A stretch of 64,000 nt of DNA from DATCRE01 sp964235605 (GTDB lineage: Bacteria; Bacteroidota; Bacteroidia; Cytophagales; Cyclobacteriaceae), in the NCBI GenBank assembly GCA_964235605.1, contig CAXSCR010000015.1, forward strand, positions 10,237 to 74,236. The letters run 5' to 3'. Every line of letters begins with the position of its first letter. Position 1 is the stretch's first letter. This document shows, in pieces, positions 42,539 to 51,721 of this stretch. Position numbers and translations under genes: made by a program. The notes beneath the pieces are model-generated. The model made no database searches. It was given only the letters and a program-made list of their open reading frames with translations, and had not been told where the DNA came from.

Positions 42539-44851
42539 GTGAAAGAAAAGATTATATTATTTTTCAAAGCACAATCCGTATTAAAAAAATGTTTGATTGG
42601 TGCCATACTTTTACTTAGCATAGTTGTTACTGGTATTATATCCCTAATCGTAGTTGTTTGGACGGGGGGATTCGGTGCTCTTCCAACCAAAGAGGAATTA
42701 CTTGCCGTTCAGAATCCGTTAGCAACTGAGATTTACAGTGCTGACAGTGTATTATTAGGAAAATTCTTTTTACAAGAAAGATCGAATGTCGCTTTCACAA
42801 AAATTCCTTCTCACGTTATCGATGCCGTTATTAGCGTCGAAGATGTTCGCTTTTATAATCATCATGGTATTGATACCAAAAGTCTCTTTAGGGTATTATT
42901 TAAAAGCATCCTCTTACAACATGAGTCTTCAGGGGGTGGAAGTACATTAACCCAGCAATTAGCTAAAAATCTTTACCCACGTCGCAATTACGCATTTTGT
43001 TCAATGCCGATTAATAAAATACGTGAAGCGATCGTTGCATCACGGTTTGAAAAAGTTTATTCCAAAAACGATATTTTAACTTTGTACCTGAATACGGTAC
43101 CGTTTGGCGATAACACCTATGGCATTGAAGCCGCAGCACAAAGATTTTTCTCCACTACAACCAAGTCATTATCCATAGAGCAAGGAGCGGTTTTAATAGG
43201 CATGCTCAAAGCGTCATATGCTTATAATCCGAGAATCTTCCCTGAACGTGCAAAAGTCAGGAGAAACGTTGTATTAGCACAAATGAATAAGTATGGCAAA
43301 TTATCAAATGAAAAGAAAGCGGAGTTACAAGCCACACCTATAGAACTATCTTATAATCTAATTACGCATCACTCAGGTCTTGCCCCTTACTTCAGAGACT
43401 ACATTACCAAAGAACTGCTTACTTGGTGCAATACCCATAATCAAGCCAGTGGAGAACCCTATAATCTCTATACCGATGGGTTAAAGATTTATACAACTAT
43501 TAATTCACATCTACAGCGTTATGCTGAACAAGCTACTAATACACAAATGGCTAGTCTGCAAAAAAAATTCAATAACCATTGGGCGAAATCTGCACCCTGG
43601 AAATCGCACCCGGAAATTGTAGAAGAAGCTATTAAAAAGTCTGATCGATACAAAAACTTAATTAAGGAAGGGTTGTCATCTGCTGAGATAGATAAAATAA
43701 TGCATAAGCCCGTTATGATGAGTGTGTTTACCTGGGATGGAGAAAAGGAAATGGTAATGAGCCCTATTGACTCAATTAAACATTATTTAACTTTTCTAAA
43801 TGCTGGCTTATTAGCCATGGATCCAGAACAGGGCGCCATCCTTGCTTGGGTTGGCGGGATTAATCACCATTATTTTCAATATGATCATGTTAGAGAAAGC
43901 ACAAAACGCCAGGTAGGTTCTACTTTTAAACCTATTGTCTACGCGGCCGCATTAGAGCAAGGTGCAGAGCCCTGCGAATTTATATCGGCAGAACAAACCG
44001 TCTATACCAATAACGACTCGTGGAAACCCCAAAACTCACACGATAACTATGACATGAAATTTTCAATGGAAGGCGCGTTAGCACTTTCTGTTAACACAGT
44101 TTCAGTGAGAGTCTTAGAGCGCGCCGGAATTGCCAACACAATAGGTCTAGCAAAAAGAATGGGAATCACCAGCGCTATGCCTGCTGTACCTTCTCTTGCC
44201 TTAGGTACGGCAGATATTTCTATGTTGGAAATGGTTAACGCGTATGCCTGCTTTGCTAATCAGGGTAAGAAAGTTAAACCGTTTTATCTCACTAGCATTA
44301 CAACACACGACGACAAGATAATTGAAATATTCACTCCCGAGTTAGTTAAAAACCAAGTACTTTCTTCTGACAACGCACAGCTTATTATACAGATGTTGAA
44401 AAGAACGGTGAATGAAGGCACTGCCTCTGCACTACGCTCACGATATAGACTTCAAAATGACTTAGCGGGCAAAACGGGAACTACCCAATCGAACGCTGAT
44501 GGATGGTTTATAGCTATCTTGCCAAAATTGATAATAGGTTCATGGGTTGGTTCTGATGATCCAAGAATTAGATTTCGATCGACGTCGCTCGGTCAAGGGG
44601 CAAGCACCGCTTTACCTATTGTTGCTAAACTCCTTCAACTCACGAATGCAGATAAAAAATTAGAATCAATTACTCAGGCAAAATTTCCTACACCTTCTGA
44701 AAACTTATCAAACAGATTATCTTGTGAGTTATATAAATCAGACCTTACGTTTTTAGAAAAGATATTTGGTAAAAATGATTCCATAAAGAGGCATCGCTTC
44801 GGTGAAGAAAAGAAAAAAGGATTCTTCAGAAAACTGTTCGGCAAACGTTAA
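42539..44851 (+). CDS. Class A penicillin-binding protein (PBP1A-like)
   Basis: Bifunctional peptidoglycan synthase of 770 residues. One N-terminal helix (20-43) leads to a GT51 glycosyltransferase with catalytic Glu101 (SVEDVRFYNHHGID) and GGGSTLTQQLAKN. The transpeptidase has SxxK at Ser461 (STFK), SxN at 517-519 (SVN) and KTGTT at 645-649. The start is GTG at 42539 next to the anchor; no nearer ATG fits. A Lys-rich tail (EEKKKGFFRKLFGKR) ends the protein. All catalytic residues are present. Confidence 0.95.
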   Translation: MKEKIILFFKAQSVLKKCLIGAILLLSIVVTGIISLIVVVWTGGFGALPTKEELLAVQNPLATEIYSADSVLLGKFFLQERSNVAFTKIPSHVIDAVISVEDVRFYNHHGIDTKSLFRVLFKSILLQHESSGGGSTLTQQLAKNLYPRRNYAFCSMPINKIREAIVASRFEKVYSKNDILTLYLNTVPFGDNTYGIEAAAQRFFSTTTKSLSIEQGAVLIGMLKASYAYNPRIFPERAKVRRNVVLAQMNKYGKLSNEKKAELQATPIELSYNLITHHSGLAPYFRDYITKELLTWCNTHNQASGEPYNLYTDGLKIYTTINSHLQRYAEQATNTQMASLQKKFNNHWAKSAPWKSHPEIVEEAIKKSDRYKNLIKEGLSSAEIDKIMHKPVMMSVFTWDGEKEMVMSPIDSIKHYLTFLNAGLLAMDPEQGAILAWVGGINHHYFQYDHVRESTKRQVGSTFKPIVYAAALEQGAEPCEFISAEQTVYTNNDSWKPQNSHDNYDMKFSMEGALALSVNTVSVRVLERAGIANTIGLAKRMGITSAMPAVPSLALGTADISMLEMVNAYACFANQGKKVKPFYLTSITTHDDKIIEIFTPELVKNQVLSSDNAQLIIQMLKRTVNEGTASALRSRYRLQNDLAGKTGTTQSNADGWFIAILPKLIIGSWVGSDDPRIRFRSTSLGQGASTALPIVAKLLQLTNADKKLESITQAKFPTPSENLSNRLSCELYKSDLTFLEKIFGKNDSIKRHRFGEEKKKGFFRKLFGKR

Positions 44852-44863
44852 TCTTTATTAGCG

Positions 44864-44893
44864 TTAACCTCACCGGCAGGGGTTTGAGGTTAA
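44864..44893 (+). terminator. Hairpin after the PBP gene
   Basis: Stem TTAACCTCA / TGAGGTTAA with a 12-base loop; weak T run, so only a probable terminator. Confidence 0.45.
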
Positions 44894-44931
44894 ATTTCTA
44901 CGTTTTAGGAAGCATACAACCCAGCACCCTA

Positions 44932-44947
44932 TGGCATACTAATTGGC
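44932..44947 (+). promoter_or_regulatory. TGGCAT-type promoter element of the PfpI gene
   Basis: TGGCATACTAATTGGC, 64 bases before the ATG at 44996. It has the TTG of the sigma-54 -12 element but GC one base later than canonical. Confidence 0.35.
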
Positions 44948-44995
44948 GTATACATGTTTAATACGCTCTTAATAAATACACCTAACAAACTAAAC

Positions 44996-45550
44996 ATGGA
45001 AAATATGCTAACGAATAAAAAAGTAGCTGTCGTTATTGCCAATGGATTTGAAGAATCTGAATTTACCGAACCCGTAAAAGCATTAAAAGAATCAGGTGCT
45101 ACAGTAGATGTTATCTCATTGAAAGCGGGTGAAGTAAAAGCATGGTCTGAAAAAAATTGGGGTAACACATATACTGTCGATAAAGTAATTAGTGATGTAG
45201 ATTCTAAAGATTACGATGCATTAGTACTTCCCGGTGGCGTAATGAATCCAGATTTGCTTCGTGTTAATGAAGAGGTGGTCGGATTTATAGCAGGATTTTT
45301 TGATGACGGTAAGCCGATAGCGGCTATTTGTCATGGACCATGGACTCTTATTGAAACAGGTGAATTAAAAGGAAGAACTTTAACATCATATCCATCAATT
45401 AAAACAGATTTAATAAATGCGGGCGCAAAATGGGTTGACCAAGAAGTAGTGGTTGACAATGGATTAGTTACAAGCCGCAATCCGAGTGATCTTCCTGCAT
45501 TCTGTAAGAAAATGATTGAGGAGATAGCCGAGGGTGTGCATCAAGAATAA
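44996..45550 (+). CDS. PfpI/DJ-1 family protein (glutamine amidotransferase-like)
   Basis: A 184-residue protein (from the ATG at 44996; an ATG at 44954 would add 14 residues lying where the promoter-like site is). Flavodoxin-like class I GATase fold: KVAVVIANGFEESEFTEPV, YDALVLPGGVMNPDLLRV, nucleophile Cys in AICHGPWTLIE and TSYPSIKTDLINAG. This matches the PfpI / YhbO / YraA subgroup, described as stress-linked glyoxalase, protease or deglycase. The exact activity is debated in the field. Confidence 0.92.
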   Translation: MENMLTNKKVAVVIANGFEESEFTEPVKALKESGATVDVISLKAGEVKAWSEKNWGNTYTVDKVISDVDSKDYDALVLPGGVMNPDLLRVNEEVVGFIAGFFDDGKPIAAICHGPWTLIETGELKGRTLTSYPSIKTDLINAGAKWVDQEVVVDNGLVTSRNPSDLPAFCKKMIEEIAEGVHQE

Positions 45551-45624
45551 TAAAGCAATGTTTCTCGCAATCATGGATTTTTAACTTAGGATAATTGACT
45601 CCGTAAATTTTTCACCCGCAAGCC

Positions 45625-46737
45625 ATGAGAACTAAAATAAAAAACACGGAGAGCAAGAAAAAAAAATCAATTAATACTAGTTTTTATAAGTATCTGAAAA
45701 AGAAAAGTCCTGAGTTTAAATATCCCTATACAAGTGATTTTTATGCACAGGCTTTGATTGCTCTATGCATGGCGTATGAATCTAGTAAAGATGAAAATAA
45801 TATTAAATTACTTCAGGATCATCTCAATGAAATTCAGAACCTACAACAAGACAACGGTACTTTCTTAAATGAAGATGCTGCTAGAGATTCCAATAGTATC
45901 AATAAACAAATAATGCTCGAAAATTTTAATGGCCAAGTAGTATGGGCGCTTGGCTATCTCGTCTCTAAAAAATCATTACTACCCGAGATAATAATAACTA
46001 AAGCTGAAATACTTCTATTGCAATCGCTAGGCTATGTCGAGCAAATGGAATCAGCCAGGGCAATTGCTTTCTCTATAAAAGGACTTTATTTTTATCTAAC
46101 CAAGTTACAATCAATTGAAGTTGCTAATCTCATTGAACGATTAGCTAGTAGGCTGGCAAATGTTTACAAAGGAGCAGCAAGTATTTCGTGGGGATGGTTT
46201 GAACGCCATTTTAACAAAACGAATAGTATTCTACCCGAAGCGATGCTTTACGCTTATCTGATTTCATTTAATGAGGTATACAAGAAAATTGCAATGAACT
46301 CTTTTGATTTTTTGCTTACGCAAGCATTTAATGCTATGGCAATGGAATCTCTTTCACATGAAGACCCGTATAAAAATTCACCTTTAGTTGGCGGCAGACC
46401 TGTTGATATAACTTACACCATTATGACATTGAGTATTTTTTACGATGTGCTCAAAGATGAAACTTACAAAGATCAAATGAAATTAGCGTTTGACAGACTT
46501 AAAGAATATGACGTGCATGACAGCGATGAGGTGGAGTCGTATTTATGTTACACGATAGCAAATCTCACAATGGCAAAGTATATCTATGTTATGTCCTCTC
46601 GTATACCAGAATGGAAGTCGCCTCTTAAATCAATTTTATTAATGGAACGGTTTGCTAAATTGGCTGTTATATTCGCACTGGCACTACTGGGCATACGCAA
46701 ATTATTTGGTAAAAATCAATCAGAAGAAGGCGCATAA
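45625..46737 (+). CDS. Putative alpha/alpha-toroid protein, unknown function
   Basis: A 370-residue protein made of paired helices (YAQALIALCMAYESS, NGQVVWALGYLVSKKSLLP, VDITYTIMTLSIFYDVLKDETYKDQMKLAFDRL) that resembles an (alpha/alpha)6 barrel as in glycosidases and GT-associated proteins. A Lys-rich N-terminus and a C-terminal hydrophobic helix (FAKLAVIFALALLGIRKLFG) suggest a membrane tie. No catalytic motif is recognised. Could bind or modify glycans; low certainty. Confidence 0.6.
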   Translation: MRTKIKNTESKKKKSINTSFYKYLKKKSPEFKYPYTSDFYAQALIALCMAYESSKDENNIKLLQDHLNEIQNLQQDNGTFLNEDAARDSNSINKQIMLENFNGQVVWALGYLVSKKSLLPEIIITKAEILLLQSLGYVEQMESARAIAFSIKGLYFYLTKLQSIEVANLIERLASRLANVYKGAASISWGWFERHFNKTNSILPEAMLYAYLISFNEVYKKIAMNSFDFLLTQAFNAMAMESLSHEDPYKNSPLVGGRPVDITYTIMTLSIFYDVLKDETYKDQMKLAFDRLKEYDVHDSDEVESYLCYTIANLTMAKYIYVMSSRIPEWKSPLKSILLMERFAKLAVIFALALLGIRKLFGKNQSEEGA

Positions 46738-46749
46738 CTTTAATTAGCG

Positions 46750-48345
46750 CTATATCACTTGTTCTGAATTTTTTAACAATTGTCTGAGGTCTTCCATTGT
46801 ATTCACTTCATCAGCTTTTTTATCTCTTCTCCACCTATGGATTCTTGGAAATCGAACGGCAATACCAGCCTTATGGCGTGATGATTGATTAATCCCTTCA
46901 AATGCAATTTCAAAAACCAATTCAGGTTTTACACTTCTTACCGGACCAAAACGTTCAAGCGTATTACGCCTTACCCACCGATCAACCTCATTGATCTCTT
47001 CATCAGTCAGTCCACTGTAAGCTTTAGCAAAAGGTATTAATGCTTCTCCTTCGCGTACAGCAAAGGTATAATCTGTGTATAAGTTCGCCCTTCTTCCATG
47101 GCCCGCCATAGCATATATTAAAACCGCGTCAACAGTAAGTGGATCGATCTTCCATTTCCACCAATCTCCTTTTCGTCGCCCATTTCTGTATATAGAATTT
47201 CTATGTTTAAGCATGATTCCTTCACTAAAAAATTCTCGCGACCTATCACGCTCTGCAGCTAATTCACTCCACGTACTAAACTTAATAATTGGTGAGAGTC
47301 TTAATACATCATTCCCTTCACGACAAAGCTCCTCGAGCTTTTTTCTCCTCTCGTGCATGGGCAAGTTTCTGTAATCTGCCCCGCCATACTCCAGTAGGTC
47401 GTAAACTACAAATGAGATAGGTACATCTTTTAACAACCTTGCGTTTAAAACTTTTCTCCCTATGCGTGTTTGAAGACTACTGAATGGCATCGGACTATCA
47501 CCCTTAAATGGGAGTATTTCTCCATCTATTACTGTGCCTTCTGACAACAAATCAAGCATCACTTTATACTCGGGATATTTATCTGTTACTAACTCTTCGC
47601 CTCGTGACCATACAAACAGTTGCTGATTTCTAACAATCACTTGGCCTCTTATTCCATCCCACTTTCTTTCAGCAATCCATTCTGAAGGATCGCCTAGCAT
47701 TTCAATATCCATCTCTAATGCATAAGCCAAATAAAATGGATAAGGCTTTGAAAAATCTGGCTTTTCACTCACCTCACTGATTAATTGTTTTATTGAAAAT
47801 GTTTCAGGCGACCAGTGGCCCATTAACCGATGCGCAATAATATTTTCTTTTACTTGGGTGTATTTGGCGAGCGCCTTAACTATCAATTGTTGCGAAACAC
47901 CTACTCTAAATGACCCCGTTATTAGCTTGTTGAAGACAAAGCGCTCAACGTCATCAAGTCGTTGCCAGCTCCAAATAATTCGCGCTTTCTTCTCTTCAAT
48001 AGATAATGATTCTAACGATCGAATAAAGTTTATCCAAAATGCCAACGACTCATCTGATTTTAATTCAGCCTGAGGCAAAATAAGTGAGATAGTCTCGGCA
48101 AGATCACCAACCACATGATATGACTCTTCAAACAACCAAAGGGGTACTTGTCCCTCTTCAGCAGCCCAAAGCCGCAATAAATTTGTATTTACTGTACGTT
48201 TTGGTCTGCGATGAGATAACAATGCTACTGCCCAAAGCTTATCATCTTCCTTGGCAGACTCAAGATATTGAACCAATGCATCAACCTTACCGAGTGTTTT
48301 GGTAGTTTGATCTAGTTCCGTATAAAGGTTAGCAAAGTTTTTCAT
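46750..48345 (-). CDS. ATP-dependent DNA ligase
   Basis: A 531-residue ligase. N-terminal DNA-binding domain, then adenylation domain with nucleophile Lys228 in ERKWDGIRGQV (motif I), GTVIDGEILPF (motif III), EGIMLKHRNSIYRNGRR (motif IV) and WWKWK (motif V); the OB-fold has FEIAFEGINQSSRHKAGIAVRFPRIHRWR. This is the bacterial LigB/LigC-type enzyme of the ligase-exonuclease cassette. The MBL-fold nuclease gene lies 42 bases upstream in the same direction. Confidence 0.93.
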   Translation of the reverse strand: MKNFANLYTELDQTTKTLGKVDALVQYLESAKEDDKLWAVALLSHRRPKRTVNTNLLRLWAAEEGQVPLWLFEESYHVVGDLAETISLILPQAELKSDESLAFWINFIRSLESLSIEEKKARIIWSWQRLDDVERFVFNKLITGSFRVGVSQQLIVKALAKYTQVKENIIAHRLMGHWSPETFSIKQLISEVSEKPDFSKPYPFYLAYALEMDIEMLGDPSEWIAERKWDGIRGQVIVRNQQLFVWSRGEELVTDKYPEYKVMLDLLSEGTVIDGEILPFKGDSPMPFSSLQTRIGRKVLNARLLKDVPISFVVYDLLEYGGADYRNLPMHERRKKLEELCREGNDVLRLSPIIKFSTWSELAAERDRSREFFSEGIMLKHRNSIYRNGRRKGDWWKWKIDPLTVDAVLIYAMAGHGRRANLYTDYTFAVREGEALIPFAKAYSGLTDEEINEVDRWVRRNTLERFGPVRSVKPELVFEIAFEGINQSSRHKAGIAVRFPRIHRWRRDKKADEVNTMEDLRQLLKNSEQVI

Positions 48346-48387
48346 ATTACGCTATTGTGTATCCATACAAACTATAGGTATCAGCCA

Positions 48388-49443
48388 TCAATCTATACTT
48401 CCATTAAGATTTGTTGCCTCCTCTTGTATGGTATCGGCAATCTCAGTGAGTTCACCTTCATATTGGGTTTTTACTGCATGCGCTTCTATTCCTTGTTCAT
48501 TTAGCCATGTAGCGTATACATCAGTATAACCGTGGGTAACATATACACGCGAAGCACCGGTTTCCTTAACTACCTGATTCAATCCTATCCAATCAGCATG
48601 ATCTGATAAGGCAAACCCCCGATCTGCGCCGCGCCTTCTTCTCGTACCACGTAAGCTCATCCAACCAGATGCGATACCAAGTGAGTAAGGTAGAAATTTT
48701 CTAATCCAGGTAGAACCAATGGCAGATGGTGGGCAAAGTATCAAAGCCCCCTGCCATTCTTTTTTATCTGTTTCTTTGGTTATAAGATGTGTTGTCGGCA
48801 TAACGATACCCTGTTCGCGAATTATGTTATTGACATTTTGTATTGCGCCATGAACATAAATTTTACCAAGTGAAGGATCTACATTTGCTAAGATACGCTG
48901 CGCTTTACCTAAGGAATAACCTGCAAGTACAGAGACCTTTCCTTCATCCTTATTTTTGCTCCACCAAGAATTGATATCATTAAAAATACTTGCCTGATTT
49001 TTCCATTTGTAAATGGGCAAACCAAAAGTAGACTCAGTTATAAAAGTATGACACTTTATCGGCTCAAATGGAACAGACAAACCATCATCTTCAGTTTTAT
49101 AATCACCGGAGAAAACCCACACTTCGCCTTGGTATTCAACTCTTATCTGTGCCGAGCCCAGTATATGTCCTGCCGGATGAAAAGAAAAGTTAACGCCGTT
49201 GATTGTAGTTACCTCATCGTATTGTACAGATTGAATAGGACTTTCAGTGTTAAGTCTATATTGCAAGATAGGCTTAGACCATTGTGTACATAAATAAAAT
49301 TGGTGTCCAAATTTTGCATGGTCAGAATGACCATGTGTTATCAATGCCTTCTTCACAGGCTTCCAAGGATCGAGATATACATCCGCCTGCTGACAATAAA
49401 TGCCCTTATCTGTAAATTCTAATAAATCCAAGAATAATGTCAA
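48388..49443 (-). CDS. Ligase-associated MBL-fold DNA exonuclease
   Basis: A 351-residue metallo-beta-lactamase/beta-CASP-like nuclease. The metal site is visible: HGHSDHAKFG (HxHxDH) and later FHPAGHILGSAQIRVEYQGEVWVFSGDY and SDHADW. The family is known as ligase-associated DNA exonuclease, related to SNM1/Pso2 nucleases. It is followed by the ATP-dependent ligase. The other two partners of the four-gene cassette (DEAD/H helicase and metallophosphoesterase) are not in this window. Confidence 0.92.
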   Translation of the reverse strand: MTLFLDLLEFTDKGIYCQQADVYLDPWKPVKKALITHGHSDHAKFGHQFYLCTQWSKPILQYRLNTESPIQSVQYDEVTTINGVNFSFHPAGHILGSAQIRVEYQGEVWVFSGDYKTEDDGLSVPFEPIKCHTFITESTFGLPIYKWKNQASIFNDINSWWSKNKDEGKVSVLAGYSLGKAQRILANVDPSLGKIYVHGAIQNVNNIIREQGIVMPTTHLITKETDKKEWQGALILCPPSAIGSTWIRKFLPYSLGIASGWMSLRGTRRRRGADRGFALSDHADWIGLNQVVKETGASRVYVTHGYTDVYATWLNEQGIEAHAVKTQYEGELTEIADTIQEEATNLNGSID

Positions 49444-49467
49444 TTAAATACTACACTGCATTAATGG

Positions 49468-49499
49468 AAAAAGCCGGACTCAGTGAGACCGGCTTTTTT
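49468..49499. terminator. Bidirectional terminator
   Basis: AAAAAGCCGG-A-CTC-AGT-GAG-A-CCGGCTTTTTT, between the divergent-end ligase unit promoter side and the DUF4142 gene end. The stem is near-perfect and has T/A runs on both sides. Confidence 0.9.
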
Positions 49500-49513
49500 A
49501 TAGATAAAGTTTT

Positions 49514-50122
49514 TTACTTTTTTAATTTATCATGACAAGCTGCAATTCTATCATAATGTGTTCTAAGCGTTGGCAAAGCTTGGGTAGCCAAATTTTTTAA
49601 ATCAGCATCTGACAAATCATTTGCCGCATCTTCAAACTTTTTGATTGATTTCTCATGCATATCTTTCATCTCTGCACACCACTTCAAATCGTAATTATCC
49701 TTATAATCATTGGAAGAAGTTTCCGCGTTTACCTCAGCGCCTTCTGGCGCATTATCGGGAACACTGATTACTTTGGTTTTCGCATAAGCTTGCAGTTGAT
49801 TTAATAATGCAGTATGTTGTGTTTTAAGCATGGTAGCAAGTTCTTTTACTTCTTTATTAGTAGCGCGTTCTTCCGCTTGAGTTGCTAATTTAATTTCAGC
49901 CAAATTATTTGATACCGCATCTACTACAAATTGAGCATTCTTTTCACTATCCTTATCATCGAACTTGTCATCGTTTCTATCTTCAGCTACTTCTTTTGAA
50001 TCTTGGTTAGCGCCATCTGTATTTTTAGCACTGCTTTGATTTTTAGTTTCGCAAGAATAAAGACTTAATAACACAATTGGACAAATAATAAGGAGTATTG
50101 ATCTAATTTTTAGGTATTTCAT
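49514..50122 (-). CDS. DUF4142 lipoprotein
   Basis: A 202-residue exported protein. A lipobox-like end to the signal peptide (LLSLYSC, Cys at about 24) suggests lipoprotein anchoring. The low-complexity charged region (KNTDGANQDSKEVAEDRNDDKF) links to a helical DUF4142 domain (AQFVVDAVSNNLAEIKLATQAEERATNKEVKEL). The family is related to ferritin-like folds; function unknown. A TGGCAT promoter-like element lies 49 bases upstream. Confidence 0.88.
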   Translation of the reverse strand: MKYLKIRSILLIICPIVLLSLYSCETKNQSSAKNTDGANQDSKEVAEDRNDDKFDDKDSEKNAQFVVDAVSNNLAEIKLATQAEERATNKEVKELATMLKTQHTALLNQLQAYAKTKVISVPDNAPEGAEVNAETSSNDYKDNYDLKWCAEMKDMHEKSIKKFEDAANDLSDADLKNLATQALPTLRTHYDRIAACHDKLKK

Positions 50123-50155
50123 ATGTTAAGAGTTTAATTAAGATAATGTAAACAC

Positions 50156-50171
50156 TAAAAATTTAATGCCA
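50156..50171 (-). promoter_or_regulatory. TGGCA-type promoter element of the DUF4142 gene
   Basis: Minus-strand TGGCATTAAATTTTTA, 49 bases before the ATG. A second TGGCAG lies about 20 bases further upstream. Confidence 0.4.
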
Positions 50172-50639
50172 CCTAAATAAGTGCTGCCAGTTTTTATGAT
50201 AATACACTACAATTAATAGATACCTAAGTAAATTTCTTTTGCTCTATTCAATAATTAGTTCAGGCTTTTGCCGAACCCTACTTTCATAAGCATTGATTCT
50301 AATTTCTCGCATAGTGATAGAACAGTAAATCCAAGTTGCTGTGATCTCTATTCGAGTAGCTAGCTTTTGCAATGGAAAATTAGATAGGTACGGTGTAAAA
50401 GGCAAACCTGCTCCTGAGTACTCCTGAGTAATTAACTATTAAGGGTTAGCTGCACTATGCTTCGTATCTTGTGTCACTAAATAAAAATTACACTATTGCC
50501 CGAATAAAATAGAATAAAAAAACTGTAGAGCTATTTCAGGCGTACATATAAAAATCTTGCGCGATGCACGGAGAAGTTAAGTGCCACTGCGCGGAATTAA
50601 AATTATTTGTACAGAATTAAATCGCAGTCCTTGCAGAGA

Positions 50640-50692
50640 AAAAACCAGTATTTTGTCTGGCGCTTTTGGCGCCAGACAAAATACTGGTTTTT
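50640..50692. repeat. Perfect 24-bp inverted repeat, 5-base loop
   Basis: Left arm 50640-50663 (AAAAACCAGT...CTGGCGC) and right arm 50669-50692 are exact reverse complements. Loop TTTTG. The GC-bearing core plus a terminal T run could act as a terminator, yet no gene ends nearby on the plus strand. Confidence 0.85.
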
Positions 50693-50877
50693 ATGCGCGC
50701 TTGCCATTTGGATCTGGAATGCTTTACTGGCCTTCGCGCATCCTCGCTAAACTAACCATGGAATACGTTAGCTACCTACTAAATCAGAAGCCCATTCATC
50801 CCTTGATTCTCCAATGAGATTAATCATATATACCCTATTCTAGTCGGACAAGAATGTAAAAATTACATTTCACTGCT

Positions 50878-51078
50878 TTACTTTGTTTTTCTCTCGGCAG
50901 TATTTGTCGGTTTACGCGGTACCTTCGCACCATCTTTCCGAGCCTCGGACAAAGCTATCGCAATTGCTTGCTTTGGGTTTGTAACTTTCTTACCTAGGCC
51001 TGTCTTTAACCTACCTTTCTTCATTTCATGTAATTCATCCTTCACATGTTCCTGTGCCTTTTTCGAATATTTTGCCAT
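50878..51078 (-). CDS. DUF6496-like small basic protein
   Basis: A 66-residue very basic protein: KYSKKAQEHVKDELHEMKKG, LKTGLGKKVTNPKQAIAI, ALSEARKDGAKVPRK. This pattern is common in short bacterial proteins of the DUF6496 type. The high Lys content suggests nucleic acid binding; function unknown. It follows the hydroxylase gene by 10 bases, likely one transcript. Confidence 0.8.
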   Translation of the reverse strand: MAKYSKKAQEHVKDELHEMKKGRLKTGLGKKVTNPKQAIAIALSEARKDGAKVPRKPTNTAERKTK

Positions 51079-51088
51079 AGCTATACTG

Positions 51089-51721
51089 CTAATTACTCAC
51101 TTCTTTATTTGAGGGATTCAAAGTTCCGTATATATAATCCCACAATGGAGATGAAACGCCAAATACATGATCACCATTTTTATAATGATGTATACTATGA
51201 TTAACCCATAATTTCTTGAATATATTCTTCGGTGGTTGAAACACGTGAACCATGTAGTGGATGGACAAATACGCTACATACCCTACTAGAAAGCCTGGTA
51301 AAAAAGAGAACGCCAAATCTCCCAAAATCACGCGAAAGATTAAAAGCAAAACTGTAGCTATCGTAACGCTCAACAACGGCGGCATAGCAAGACGATCTTT
51401 ATCTTTCGGAAATTCATGATGCACACCGTGAATTAAATATTGAATTTTTTCGCGGGTCTTAGTAACAGTCGACATGTGGAATACATAACGATGTGTGATA
51501 TATTCAATCCATGTAAAAAGTACAAAACCCAACATGAACATACTAATGGTTAACCAAAATGGTAACGTAATATGTGTTACACTCCAAAATAGTAAACTCG
51601 ACGCATATATAAAAAAAATAGACAAAGGCACAGCGACATGTGTGCGAGTCATTTTTTCTAGTATCGGATTCTTAAATAATAACTTGGTGCCAATATTTCT
51701 AGGCTTAATTACTTCAGCCAT
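51089..51721 (-). CDS. Sterol desaturase/fatty acid hydroxylase family protein
   Basis: A 210-residue membrane protein with four hydrophobic segments and the diiron histidine boxes: EYITHRYVFH, YLIHGVHHEFPKD, LSIHYMVHVF, WVNHSIHHYKN. These match the fatty-acid hydroxylase superfamily, so it should oxidise a lipid (for example an N-linked or membrane fatty acid). A TGGCAT promoter-like element lies 68 bases upstream. Confidence 0.9.
   Translation of the reverse strand: MAEVIKPRNIGTKLLFKNPILEKMTRTHVAVPLSIFFIYASSLLFWSVTHITLPFWLTISMFMLGFVLFTWIEYITHRYVFHMSTVTKTREKIQYLIHGVHHEFPKDKDRLAMPPLLSVTIATVLLLIFRVILGDLAFSFLPGFLVGYVAYLSIHYMVHVFQPPKNIFKKLWVNHSIHHYKNGDHVFGVSSPLWDYIYGTLNPSNKEVSN

Larger units (their letters stand above)
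50123..50877. other. 755-bp intergenic region with a 24-bp perfect hairpin
   Basis: Contains the DUF4142 promoter-like site and a long hairpin at 50640-50692. The open frame 50581-50817 passes straight through the hairpin and has no coding look. Tandem 'actcctgagt' occurs twice near 50416-50430. Confidence 0.6.

Noticed and set aside
50581..50817. 78-codon plus-strand frame in the intergenic region
   Set aside because: It reads straight through the perfect 24-bp hairpin, which explains the open frame; no coding signature.
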